Positions 45,665-56,542 of a stretch of 64,000 bases of DNA are shown here, piece by piece. The notes under the pieces were generated by a model. The model did not search any database. It was not told where the DNA came from and worked only from the letters and a program-made list of their open reading frames with translations. The stretch comes from Volutella citrinella (Eukaryota > Ascomycota > Sordariomycetes > Hypocreales > Nectriaceae), in assembly GCA_034401135.1 (NCBI GenBank), contig JAWZSP010000007.1, positions 1,054,001 to 1,118,000 on the forward strand. Direction: 5' to 3'. The position numbers and the translations under genes are program-made. The first letter of the stretch is position 1. Every line of letters begins with the position of its first letter.

Positions 45665-47701
45665 TTCCTGGATCTGTCAGAGACGAGAGTAACAGTAGCA
45701 GACGACGCGATCTGGGCACTTTATGGTTTGGGTAGAGAAGTAGAAGCCTGTGCAAAACTGATAGAGTAGTAGTGGTGTAGTGGATGAAGGAGGATAGAAG
45801 AGCCAAGTGATGGGTCGGAAGAAGTAGTCGAAGGACAGCGGTGCAATACAATAGGGACAATAGTACAGGTTCGGGGAGGGAAGACGGTGATATTTGATGT
45901 CACGAAGGATGCTTGTCCTCTTTGCCTGCGGCTTGTTTCGGTAAGTGTGTGTGTGAATGGTTCTGTCCCGTTCCAGAGCTGGGCTCCGCTCTATGGCGAT
46001 CCGTTGTTCATGGGTGCATGCCTCCACAGAATGCAGGCAGCTCGGCTGAGATCACACCAGGCGGAGAGAGAGTCCAAGGAGCCGGCAAGGGTAGGCTTGG
46101 ACCCCAAACGGCAGAGCAACAGGTGATGGAGGGTGTGGCCCAAGTGAAGCTACGGCACCACGGCGAGGTGCAAGAGGCCGTACTCTCCCCCAGCATCCCC
46201 TCTGGACTGCCACGGCTATGCTCTGTGCGTACCTCTGTGCACGTTTGTGTGCGGGTGCATGGTAGATGCAACTGGGTCCAACTAACAGCGCAACGCCGCA
46301 AACCGCAAGGGCCCAGGATGGCTTGGCGGGGGAGGGTATTTTCCACGGCCGGCATAGAATCTGGGTCTGAAGCAGGTCCCCGTTTGTATCTTGCACCCGG
46401 TTTGTACGTGCATGAAGACCCCTGTGCCATGGCTTCCGCCAACAGTTGCCTTTGTGGAGTTGTGCAGGGGTACGGTGCGTGCTTGCTGTGTTGGTTCCGT
46501 GGCAAAACCGTACGGTGCGTGCTTGCTGTGTTGGTTCTGTGACAAAACCGACAGACAGACAGAGAGGCCAGGATTTGGGTGCAACTCCACAGCCAGAGAC
46601 GCCTGTCAAATATGTGACGCTTGTTGGGCCTTGCCGCTGAGAAGTAAGCACTCTCATACCAACGCACAGTGGACGTTCAGATCCTGCAAGGCTCTCTTGC
46701 AATCGGTGCGACCAAATGGATGGGAGATCGCAGCACAGATTGCCAGTCAGCCATGACGGGCAAAGGGCTCGGTTGTGCGCTCCCGGGCGGACCACCACGG
46801 AAGGGAGGCTCCTGGGACGGCACCTTGCAGCGGGAGGCGATGCCAATCGGAAACCAAATTTGCCTCCCAGCCGGCCCGGAGCCTGTTTGAAGCTGAGTTT
46901 GGGCGTTCGGCGTGAGCCAACATGGAAGGCCGCAAAGAACATTCACCGTTCGTTCGAGACAATTTCGGGGCGGCACCGCGGGCAGATGTCTCGTTTGGTA
47001 AAGGACATGCATCGATATTCACATAGCGCTTTCCTAGGTGAGGGCTGAGGGCTGAGAAATTGCGGCTCCAGGCTCCGCGAGACTGCCCAGAGGCCGGAAC
47101 GGCCCCTTCACACGGCCAGCCGTGATTGCTGTCGCCATCCAGCAAAGCACGGAATTGCCTCTTCAACAAAGAAAACCGCCAACGGCCGGACTGCGGATCC
47201 ACGTCCAGGCCCGAGGCCCACTGTGAGCAAAAACAACATAGGCACGCGACGACCCTCAGCTGGCCCCTGACTTGTGACGTCTTGGTGAGCTGCGGCGGAT
47301 TCGTCGCTATGTGAAGATGAAACGAATGTATGTTATACTGTGCAGTCAAACGGCAGAGAGCCCTGTCAGTCAGATGAGGCATCCAGTCCCAGGTTGGTGA
47401 CACAACCTGCCCCATCGGCGGATAGGATTAGCGACCAAGAGGTCAGGGCGACCGCTACTGTGTTTGGACAGGACACTTGGTCTCACGGAGGAGTCGGTGT
47501 ATCACGCTGTCGGGGCTGCGGTCTAGTTCTCATTTCTTTTCTTCTCTTATTGTAAGTAGGTGACAATCGAGCCAGCCGCCGGACAAGCCGAGCTTCGAGC
47601 CAGAGCCGTCGCCGGTACTCTACATTGTGCGTCGGCGACGGGGATTGCGCAGGCTGACGGAGGTGCCCAATGACAGCCCGCTGGGCACTATGATGGGCGT
47701 G
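45665..47701. other. Spacer upstream of the forkhead gene
   Basis: About 2 kb holding the forkhead promoter on the left and the 3' end of cactin on the right. It includes a 40-bp tandem duplication (46470-46549). Several open frames on both strands lack support. Confidence 0.5.
46470..46549. repeat. Two tandem copies of a 40-bp unit
   Basis: Units at 46470-46509 and 46510-46549 begin GTACGGTGCGTGCTTGCTGT and differ only at two positions, C to T and G to A in the second copy. A short ACAG tetranucleotide run follows immediately. Confidence 0.85.
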
Positions 47702-49411
47702 CTACTTGCGATAGTAGATCTTTGAAAAAATGACACGTCAGTAAAACATCGATGAGGCTGGGCCGAGCTGAGGACATGATTCTGGGCCATACCTTTTTGA
47801 ATTGAAAGTGCAGCTGCAGAATTCCCTGGTAGATTACTGGTCAGCCTGGTCCGGAGTACACTCCGCGGCCGGTGTTCGTCTCGTCATGGCCAGGCACACT
47901 AGGGCGGCCGGCATTCATTTCCGGCCAGCCTCATTGCAGCCGCCACGTGAAGAACCCCGGCCAAGATGCTGGCGAGGAGGGAGGGAGCCTGGTGGCATTG
48001 GCTTGCTTACCTTGTCGAAAGAGCTCTTGAACCCACGGTCTCTCTTTGCGCTGTAGTCCCATTCCCGGTCGACAATTCGAAACGCAATATCCTCGTAGGG
48101 AGCACCAGCGATGAACCGAATGAGGCACGTGTCCTCCTCCCCTGCGGCAGCAAACGACTCGCCTCGCCTTCGGCCATGTTCTCGGATGATTTTGAAGGTT
48201 GGCGCCTTTGTCTTGTCGATGAGCTCGGGGTAGAATATGTTGAACTTGTATCCCTGGACCACTTTGGGGGGCGGGTTGTCGTGATCGTAGTGCGTCTGGT
48301 TGTACTTGTTCCAATCGTAACCCATCTGCACACGGTTGAAGTACCTTGGCTTTCTTGGTCTGTACTTGTCACTCCAATTCGGGTCCGAATTGCCCACCAG
48401 CGCTTCCTCTGCTGTGAAGACCTCCTCGTTCTCGTCCACGCCCCGAGCAACTTCCCTATCGTACATGGCCTTTGTGGCCTGTGAGAAATCCTCGTCATCT
48501 CCTCGCGAGAACCGTGCAGTCCCTGGAGGAGGTGCGCTTCTCTGCGCGCTTGAGGATGAAGTCCAGCTCGGCTTCTCCTGCGCCTGCTGGGGTGATGACG
48601 AAGGCGCTTGTGGCCCTGATGACGCAGCACTGGCAGAGCCCGACACACGCGGCTTGACGGGGCCTTGTTTCTTCCGTTGGTCATCCCGAAGCTTCGTGAT
48701 TTCATCATACACCCGGTTTAGCCTGGCGCGCGCTTTCCATACACGAAGGCTCCGTAGCAACTGCTCCCAATAATCCGTGTCGATGTCCTCGTCAGAGCGT
48801 AGCTTGGCCTTGATCTGCTTCTCCAGAGCTTCCAGTTGCTCGTGCGTTTTCGGGGCCAGTATCTTATCGATGTCGTCCGAAACGCTGTTGACCACTCGGT
48901 CTTCTCGCCCGTGTGGGCTCAGCTTGGACCTTTGATGGGCGCAGATGGTCTGGAGAGCCTTCCAGTATTCGCGGTTTGTCGAGTTTGTCTCTAGCACAGC
49001 ATAAGACGATATGTCAGAGTCCAACTCTGCATATTGCTCTGCACTGAGAGATTTGATGACATCTGAAGGTGCGGGCACTTCAATCTCGAGATCGGCGTCG
49101 TCGTCGTCAAACACGTCCCGATCGGTGTCAATGTATCGTAGGTTGAAGGCAAGGTAATCGATCGGTTTCGCCCGCCCCTCTCGAACACGGATATCTGCCT
49201 TCTTCTTCGACTGCTTCAGAACGAATTTGTCCTCATCTGCGACGAACTGACGCGACTGTTCGTCCTGCGACAGGTATTTCGCAGTGTTCCTCGAGGCTGG
49301 TGGTTTGGAAGATTTTGAGACGCGGTTGCTGGGGTCGTGTCGGGGCGCAGTAATATCTCGGCGTGAAGGAGACCGACCCCCTTCAATCATGGCTCTTCTT
49401 GCAGGGTCCAT
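47702..49411 (-). CDS. Cactin, splicing-associated nuclear protein
   Basis: Conserved eukaryotic nuclear protein associated with the spliceosome; in fission yeast the homologue is needed for proper splicing and telomere-related transcripts. Three exons: 49411-48011, 47825-47793 and 47719-47702, giving 483 residues. The last two exons are only 33 and 18 nt. They are needed to complete the family's invariant end, which reads SSFDK, GILQLHFQFKK and IYYRK across the joins. The CactinC domain is clear: KYRPRKPRYFNRVQMGYDWN, NKYNQTHYDHDNPPPKVVQG and EDTCLIRFIAGAPYEDIAFR. The middle domain with DVFDDDDADLEIEVP lies near residue 100. Introns of 185 and 73 nt have GTAAGC and GTATGG donors. Without the micro-exons the frame would run into unrelated sequence. 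Confidence 0.94.
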
Positions 49412-50864
49412 TTTGCCTTTTCAACGAAGTATGAGGAAGTGCTGTGATAGGAACTAGAAAATATCATGCCTTCAATTGCAACTGTTGTCGCATCAAGCTT
49501 AGCTTATCGGAAATCGTTATCGTAACTTACCAGGCAGCAGGTCACGTGACAAAGACTCGCCAGTATTGTCAAGCTGATGAATATTCCCCTTCAACATGCA
49601 ATGAATGAAGCAATCATTGGCTGTTTAACAAGTCTCTAGTATTTACTTGGTTGTTTCTTGGGCCAGGAAACATGATGCTGGCACTTTGGCCCAGCACGGC
49701 TCCATGAAGCCGACAGGGCGCTTCTGCTGAGCAAGTGGACAAGTCTATAACCTCAGGAAAGGTTTGCCGATAAAAAAATGCCTTCGTAGAGAGCCAAAGA
49801 ATAATTTAATTGATAATTGGCGGGGATGATCCTGTCACGTTTTGGGTTTCTGAACTAAGAGATACCAGCACACAGTTGTTATGGGAGCGTTAGGACATTG
49901 AGAAGACTTGATCACAGCAAATCATACAGGTAGCCAAGCTCAGACAGGGAGAGCACGAATGCTTAGCGCACCATTCATCAAACACTCCTAAGTTATTTCC
50001 GGGTCATTACGAAAATTGCCTCGCCTGTTTCTCGCCTAGTTTCGGATCAGATATCCTCACATGTTCCGACAGAAGTTCACAGAATGAGCTACCCTGGAAC
50101 CAGAGAGAGACTGCCTTGCAAAAAATTGGACATCTCTGCTACTAGTGGAGCTTTACACTACCTGTAATGGGGCGAACTCCCTTGAGCCTTGACCACGCAA
50201 AAACAAGACATGGCAGGCGGTTTCGGCGGCTGCGACATATGAGCGGGTATTGAGGGATTGTGCGGTGGTTTGAGCAAGTTTTATTTCCAGTCCATGCCGA
50301 TAAGGCTGGACCTAGATCTCGCTTGGCGTTGCCCCGCCCCCGCATCGAGTAAAGCACCGCCTAGTTCGCATGTCACCATCTCCGGCACCGTCTAAGCTCG
50401 GGGCCAGGACAGCTAGGAGCAATGGTGATGAAATACGATGCTTAAAGAGAATCAAGCTTATCGTGTGTCCCGGAGCACTCAGAAATCCTGAAAGTTTCGA
50501 TTGACGCAGGAATTGCCACGCCAAGTCCATTATTGCATTCTAGTGTTCAAGCTCAGCCTGGACTCGACTGGTGCGTCAGGTAGAGCAACGGTGCAGATGG
50601 TTTGAACGTGCCAATGGCGCATGTAACTCGCTCAATGGGTCGCCAGGGGTGGCGGCAGAAACGGACCAAGCCATATTCTACCTTAGGCAGCTGATACGCC
50701 GATAAATGGCAAAGGTAGCGTTGTCGTGCTGAAAGCGAAAAGCCGGCAGACGATCATCTATAAAAGCCTGGGCAGTTCCTGCAATGTCACCCCGTCCACG
50801 CTGCCACTTCCCGGAAACAAGCTCATAAGCTCTTACGCGCAAGACCTTGTATTGACGTTTTCTC
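49412..50864. other. Divergent spacer between cactin and the BIM1-like gene
   Basis: About 1.45 kb carrying both promoters. It has AT-rich patches (around 49790-49830). No other gene or clear repeat is seen. Confidence 0.5.
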
Positions 50865-51668
50865 ATGATGATTGCTCTCAAATCACTCCTTGCCCTGGCG
50901 GCAGTGAATGCCGTCAATGCCCATTTCGGCCTCCCTTTCCCCTCGTGGCGCGCCGACACCCTTTCTGAGGAGGGCGAGGCGAAGTACAGCCAATGGTCCT
51001 ATCCCTGTGCGTGAACATTCTTCTATCAGAATTGGCTGTCATATACTTATCTCGTCTGCAGGCGCTGGGGTCGACTACGGTTCGGGTAACATCACCGACT
51101 GGCCGCTGGACGGTGGAGCAATTACGATTGACCTTCATCACAAGTGGAGCTACGGTTCGTCGAGAGTCCGTGAATGAATGTGGAGCTTTGCTGAATGAAA
51201 GTAGTCTTCATCAACCTGGGACTGGGCGAGAACTCAACCAACTTCAACATCTCCTTGTCTCACGGCATCTGGAACGCCACCTCGAATGGCACATTTTGCG
51301 TCGACAAGCTCACGCTCCCCAGCAGTGTCAAGCCAAAGGATGGAGACCTTGCCAGTATTCAAGTCGTTACATCCGGCGACTCTGGTAGTGCCCTGTACAA
51401 CTGCGCCGACATTCGCTTCAAGACGGACGCCAAGGCTCCCGGGGAATGCAAGTCAGACGTCAAGTACTTCCAGGTGACGGACCAGACAGGCAAGGCTGAG
51501 GGCGGCAACAGCAGCAACAGCAGCTGTGCGTCGGACTCGGCAAAGAGCAACGACACCAAGGCCAGCGGTAGCGGTGGCAATGCAGCTGGGGCTCTGGGGG
51601 TGGACAAGGTGACTTTGACAACTGTTGTCGGCTTGACCGCCCTATTCGCTCTGGGCATGGGTATGTAA
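50865..51668 (+). CDS. BIM1/X325-like copper-binding cell-surface protein, GPI-anchored
   Basis: Members of this family have an LPMO-like fold and bind copper through the N-terminal histidine of the mature protein; the founder Bim1 helps copper acquisition in Cryptococcus. Exons 50865-51006, 51062-51154 and 51205-51668 give 232 residues (introns 55 and 50 nt). A signal peptide covers residues 1-19 and cleavage exposes His20 in AHFGLPFPSWR, as the family requires. Cys48, the DLHHKWSY motif (His73, His74) and VFINLGLG follow, then several N-glycosylation sites. A Ser/Asn-rich linker and a hydrophobic C-terminus (VTLTTVVGLTALFALGMGM) indicate a GPI anchor. An adjacent second ATG at 50868 is equally possible as start. 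The third-exon acceptor GAAAGTAG was chosen to restore YVFINLG. Confidence 0.88.
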
Positions 51669-52100
51669 GGTGATCGAATCCCTTTGGGAGTGCGGTGCGG
51701 GTTTCATAGTATCATGGTGGTTTAAATCAAAATGCGGATTTGGTATCATGAGCTTCTAGTAATATGACGAAGACAAGCATTGAAACGAAAACAAAACCAC
51801 CGCTGATAACAACCCTGGGCGAATGTGCTCCTAGTATGCCCCCCCCGTTCTGTATATCTATTGAATACAAAATCCGAATATAGTCTGGTGACGGTTAGTT
51901 GAGATTGGGTTACCATCAAAGTAGAAACCCTACCATTTCGATATATGATCCACGCCCGTGACCCAATGCAACATGCGAAATACAACAACCCAGTACCGTT
52001 TGGCCCGAAGAAGCAGTTCTGAAACAATACAGACGATATAAATCATGGTATCAACAACGCATGATGCTAAACAGCATGGGGACTTCTAAAAATGTCCCGC
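51669..52100. other. Convergent 3' region between BIM1-like and kinase genes
   Basis: Short AT-rich region with untranslated ends of two convergent genes and a run of C at about 51840. Confidence 0.5.
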
Positions 52101-53969
52101 TCAGCTGGCGACAGTGCCAGTGTTGGCATCTAGCTCTTGCAACACTCTCGCCATGGTGATGCGCTGATTTGGATGAGGAGTGAGCATCTCTTTGATGAGA
52201 CGCTCTAGGAGGTCGTTCGTGTCCAGTATATCCCTGGCCTCGACAACCTCTGTAAGCCAGTCACGCATCTGGTTGACTGCAGGTTGCCCGTTGCCAATCT
52301 TGTGAGCCACAGAGGGGTTGTTCACGCCCGCAATCTGCCAGTACAGTGGCTTGGGATGTTGCCTTCGGGCGCGGCTGTCTGGGAATGTGATCTTGCGCAG
52401 GACGTAGAGCATGGTTACGCCGAGGGCCCATACGTCGGACGCAGGCCCACGTTGCTTGCGGCCGATGAACTCTGGTGGCACATAGTATGGGGTGCCACCA
52501 CTCGTTGGTGAGTTGGCCGCCAGCGTTGACAGACCAAAATCGCAGAGGACCGCCCCACGCTCCGGGGAATATAAAATATTGGCGGGTTTGATGTCGTTGT
52601 GGACCAGCTTGCGGCAGTGGATGTAATCCAGCGCGCTGGCAATGTCCCTCAAAATTCTGTGGGCGTCATCCGAGGTGCCCACGAACAGGTCGTCAGCCTT
52701 GTTCCTCCATCTTGGAGTAGCAGTCAGGTCCTTGGCATCTATATGTTCCATATACAAGGACAGGAAGCGTGCATCTCCACCGTAGTATCGCACGATAGAC
52801 TCGTGCTGCAGATCCTCTTGGCTGTTGCACTCACGCAGCCACATGTCTGCCTGCCGGATGACATTGCGCTCATGGACTTGAGGCTTGTCACTGGGGTTTG
52901 CCGTCCGCGTCTTGAGAACCTTGACCGTAACAATGTTGTCAGGTACGTGGGAGTGGGTTGCGGTAAACACAGCAGAGAGAGATGTGGATGCAATGGGCTC
53001 TCGCTTGGTGAGCTGATACTGAGCAAGTTCGCACACGCCTGGCACAGCAATGGTCTGTCCTTTCTCGGCATCCAAGATAAGGTGAGCATTTGACGAAGTA
53101 AGCTCCTTGCCTTCCCGACCGTTTGGCAAAGGGAAGACGAGGGGCTCAGCCGCGGGGCGGAGGAACATAATGACGCTGTCGTCGGCAGTAGTTGCGGTAG
53201 CGTTTGGATCGGACAGACGAGGCCTGACTCTCTTGTCGTCTGGCTCGGGTGTCAAGGCGCGCTTCCCGCTAGAATTAAGCTGGCTGGAGCTGGTGGAGGA
53301 TGAGAGCTCATGGACCAGAGGCGGTTGCTGGTAAATAAGCCCCGGGCGCTTCTCCAGGATACGGAAATCAAGGACAGCGATGTCTCTCACGGAGATGCGC
53401 CATGTGCCAGGCTCCAAACCTTTGGAAGACCCCGGGTTGACATCGTGGCCGTCGTTGAGGGGAGGGCTGGAGAGGGGAGTGTGGGAGACGCGGGCGAGAA
53501 CGATTGGTACATCCGAGCGATTGAGGAAGATGACTTTGTCGCTGGCAGGGTCGTAATACAGTTCGCACCAGAGAGGTGGGCGGGTGGACTCCTCTTGAGT
53601 CTCGCCGGGGATGCGGACGGAGAATTTGATGTCCTTCGATGTCTGAGTCACGGCGAGGACTTTGTGCTCAGGTTGTTCAGAGGAAGCCACCTCGGCGCGA
53701 AGTGCTAGCCACTGGCAATTGTCACTTCCCGGGCTGACGGACCGTGTGTTGGGTAGAGCAGTCAAAGGACGGACGAGAATCCTGATGCCCTGCTGGTGGT
53801 GGTGTTCCTCAACCTGGAGGTTGTCGAGCGGTACATGCTCGGAGCTTGTCGCCGGGACGGACTCTTCGACACGGATGCGATTGAAGTGGGCGTCGAACTC
53901 GGACTGTGAAAAGGGCTCAGTGCGCTCCTCCGAGCACTCCTCGGGAAGCATGGGCCTGGGGTCCGCCAT
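52101..53969 (-). CDS. Serine/threonine protein kinase with an uncharacterised N-terminal domain
   Basis: Single exon of 622 residues from the start chosen. The C-terminal kinase domain (about 315-615) has the VTVK lysine at 350, the catalytic loop HNDIKPANIL with Asp459, Lys461 and Asn464, the DFG motif at 477-479, PPE at 498-500 and SDVWALG with Asp512. The loop has HND rather than the common HRD, and the glycine loop is degenerate (IASTSLSAVF), so ATP binding may be atypical. The N-terminal 210 residues contain a beta-rich segment (LWCELYYDPASDKVIFLN to RDIAVLDFRILEKR) that looks a little like an FHA fold; this is inference. The frame extends upstream to 54227, but that leader is poor in conserved character. 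No named kinase subfamily is assigned. Confidence 0.85.
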   Translation of the reverse strand: MADPRPMLPEECSEERTEPFSQSEFDAHFNRIRVEESVPATSSEHVPLDNLQVEEHHHQQGIRILVRPLTALPNTRSVSPGSDNCQWLALRAEVASSEQPEHKVLAVTQTSKDIKFSVRIPGETQEESTRPPLWCELYYDPASDKVIFLNRSDVPIVLARVSHTPLSSPPLNDGHDVNPGSSKGLEPGTWRISVRDIAVLDFRILEKRPGLIYQQPPLVHELSSSTSSSQLNSSGKRALTPEPDDKRVRPRLSDPNATATTADDSVIMFLRPAAEPLVFPLPNGREGKELTSSNAHLILDAEKGQTIAVPGVCELAQYQLTKREPIASTSLSAVFTATHSHVPDNIVTVKVLKTRTANPSDKPQVHERNVIRQADMWLRECNSQEDLQHESIVRYYGGDARFLSLYMEHIDAKDLTATPRWRNKADDLFVGTSDDAHRILRDIASALDYIHCRKLVHNDIKPANILYSPERGAVLCDFGLSTLAANSPTSGGTPYYVPPEFIGRKQRGPASDVWALGVTMLYVLRKITFPDSRARRQHPKPLYWQIAGVNNPSVAHKIGNGQPAVNQMRDWLTEVVEARDILDTNDLLERLIKEMLTPHPNQRITMARVLQELDANTGTVAS

Positions 53970-56542
53970 CCAGTCTGCGATGATGGTAATGGCCCATGCG
54001 ATGTCGATGCGCGGGCCAGGCAGAAGAGGGTGGAAAGGTGGGAAGGGAAGGCTGACTGGATCGCAGGCACGAGGAAGCACTGCGGCACTGCGGCGCGCGG
54101 CTAAACAGCCGGGCAAGCAGCGACGAAAATCAGGACTGGCAGCGCGGAGCGAGGTGAGCCAAGGCGGCAGCGAGTAAGACGACGTAAGCCCAATGCAAGC
54201 AATACCTAAGAACCGTTCGAGCACCACCGGCGGGGGAAAAGGTGAGGTGGAGGCAGTTTAGTATGTAGTTTGCGATCAAATAGATGTGGCCACACGGCTA
54301 TGGCGAGGTGACGGAGCGGACTGGCTGGCGATTCAGTGGGCTTAGGAAGGACGACCTAGCAGACAAAAGACAGCGGGCGACGACAATGAAAGAGATGGAA
54401 GAGGGCAGAGCAGTGCAGCTACAGGTGGGTTGGCTGTGGCTGGGGTAAAGTAGTCGGGATGCAGGCTAAGAGGTAGGTGCTGAGATGCAGGAACGGGACC
54501 GTAGGACCAAAAGGTCGGAATTAACTTGAAGGAGGCATTCTGGTCTTTTGGCGGAAGAGAGGAAAAGAGGTCCTGCTGATTGAGTCGCTCGTCCCTCTCA
54601 GCCTCCACGAGGAATAGCAGACTGACTGACCAAGGTCATGGAGGCCCCAAGTCATTTGGCCTGGGAGGTCTGCTGAAGGCTGAACAGGTACCAACCCACA
54701 GCGTCTACAAGTGGTCAGGCTGTTCCCACGGCTTATGGCGCACATTGTGGCCAGATTTGAAAGTACCAGGGCCTGTAGCGCTACTGATCGGTCAAGCGTC
54801 GACCCCAGTGCTCTACAAGACCAACCTGTCAACTGCTGGGGAGCTTGATTGATGAATTCATCAGCCACCCCAGTGCTGGTCTGAGTGGTCGAATGTGCGC
54901 TACAAACCGCTGGTGGCCTCTCTGCTCCAGCCCAGAGTGAGCTAATAACAGAAGGGACGGGAGATAATCTTACCGCTATTAATACGGGCCAACACCCTCC
55001 AGTAGCCCACCGGGTGCCTGGCGGAGCGGGTGCCTAGGGCTGCGGGAGGCACTGGGGCTTGTGTGTGGCTGGGGGCTGGAGTCGGGTTTGACGAAGCTAA
55101 GTCCAGGAGGGCGAGCCGTAGGCGCTAGCAGCGTGCCGGGCGGGCCGTGGAACCAGAGAGGGCTCCAGGGACCGCCAGTCAAGTCAGCGTTGAGTCTCGC
55201 GTATCGGGACCATGGCTGATGGGATGCTGCGCCACATAGCCGCTCATGTTGGGGGTGAGGCTGAGGCCAGCCCTTGCCCATCTCAGGGCTGAGGGGCAAT
55301 TTGAAAGCGCAACGCAGCCTGGCAGGCGGCGACCAGCGAGCGGGTCGAGGAGCAGAGATGACGACACGTTGGGTCCCCGCGCTCCTTGTCGAGGACCGAA
55401 TCGAAGATGGACACTACGTAGTAGAGAATCCGTGACTCCGAACAGAAGAAGGGACTCTGCTTCATTTCACTTCGCTGGTCGGAAAGTGAGCTGAGCCGGG
55501 TGAGAGGCAAACGACGCACACAAACGAATCCAGGTCACCCGCAACGCACACAACACCACCTGCGTCAAATTTGCAAACCCGTGGGCAGACGGACAGGTGC
55601 TGTGGCGGTCACGCTGCACAGAAGCTGTCTCCGTCAGAAGCCGGGCAAAATCTGTCCGCTTCCATGGCATCCCCTCCATCCGTTCACGGCATCCCTGCGC
55701 CCACACCACCCCTTGGACGATATCGGGCCTCGAGAAGTGGACAGACAACGAGAAGTGGTGTCCACTCAAATGGCAGGCGTCAGCATTCGCGATGTTGGAC
55801 CAAACCCAACCCCTGCCATGGACCACCAATAGATGGGGTTCCCCGGGCATCTTATGGTCAGCCTCTGCATGCACTACACAGTATGAGAGTGCATGCTTGC
55901 GTGAGAAATGCAGAGAAGAGGGGAGCACATGGGGCGGCGGGCGCACCCCTGCCAACCAGGCCAGCCTGAGAGCCGTCGCGACGTCGATTGGTCCCTAAGC
56001 GTAGGACTAACCCACTCTGCCTGCAGGATTTGTATCTAGTGGAGATCCATCTCCCTGTCATTGGCTGTGCCAAGTGGCGGAGTTGCATGTGTTCTAGGGT
56101 GTGGAACAGTGTGGTGGACAGTGCATCCAATGAAATCCGCATCTCGCCGCCACTCTTTCTGCCTCAGGCTTCCATAGAGACCCAAGCACGGGCCACCGGG
56201 ATGGCAACTCGCCGTCAGGCTTTTGTTGCTAGTCAAGAGCCCCCCCGAACACCAGACTCTGTTTTCGTCACAAAGCCCACACCAGACAAACTGCCCCAAA
56301 CCACCAAAGAGCCCTTCACCGAACACCCGCCAGAACCCAGCAGAACCAGCACAGCAATTGCCTACTGCACGCTTCAGCCCTCTCTCGGACCGCTGAACAA
56401 CCACCTGAACCCTCTCGCCATGGACATGCAATAGATTAGAAGGCTCACACGAGCGTTCTCTACGCGAAACCCACTGGGCATACACCTCTCTGAACCCCCG
56501 ACCAAATCATTCATCCTCAACCCCCCCGCTAGCGACCTCGAC
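53970..56542. other. Divergent spacer between kinase and acidic protein genes
   Basis: About 2.6 kb with the leaders and promoters of two genes. Open frames here on both strands (for example 55571-55969) overlap each other and have no domain. No repeat or element recognised. Confidence 0.5.
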
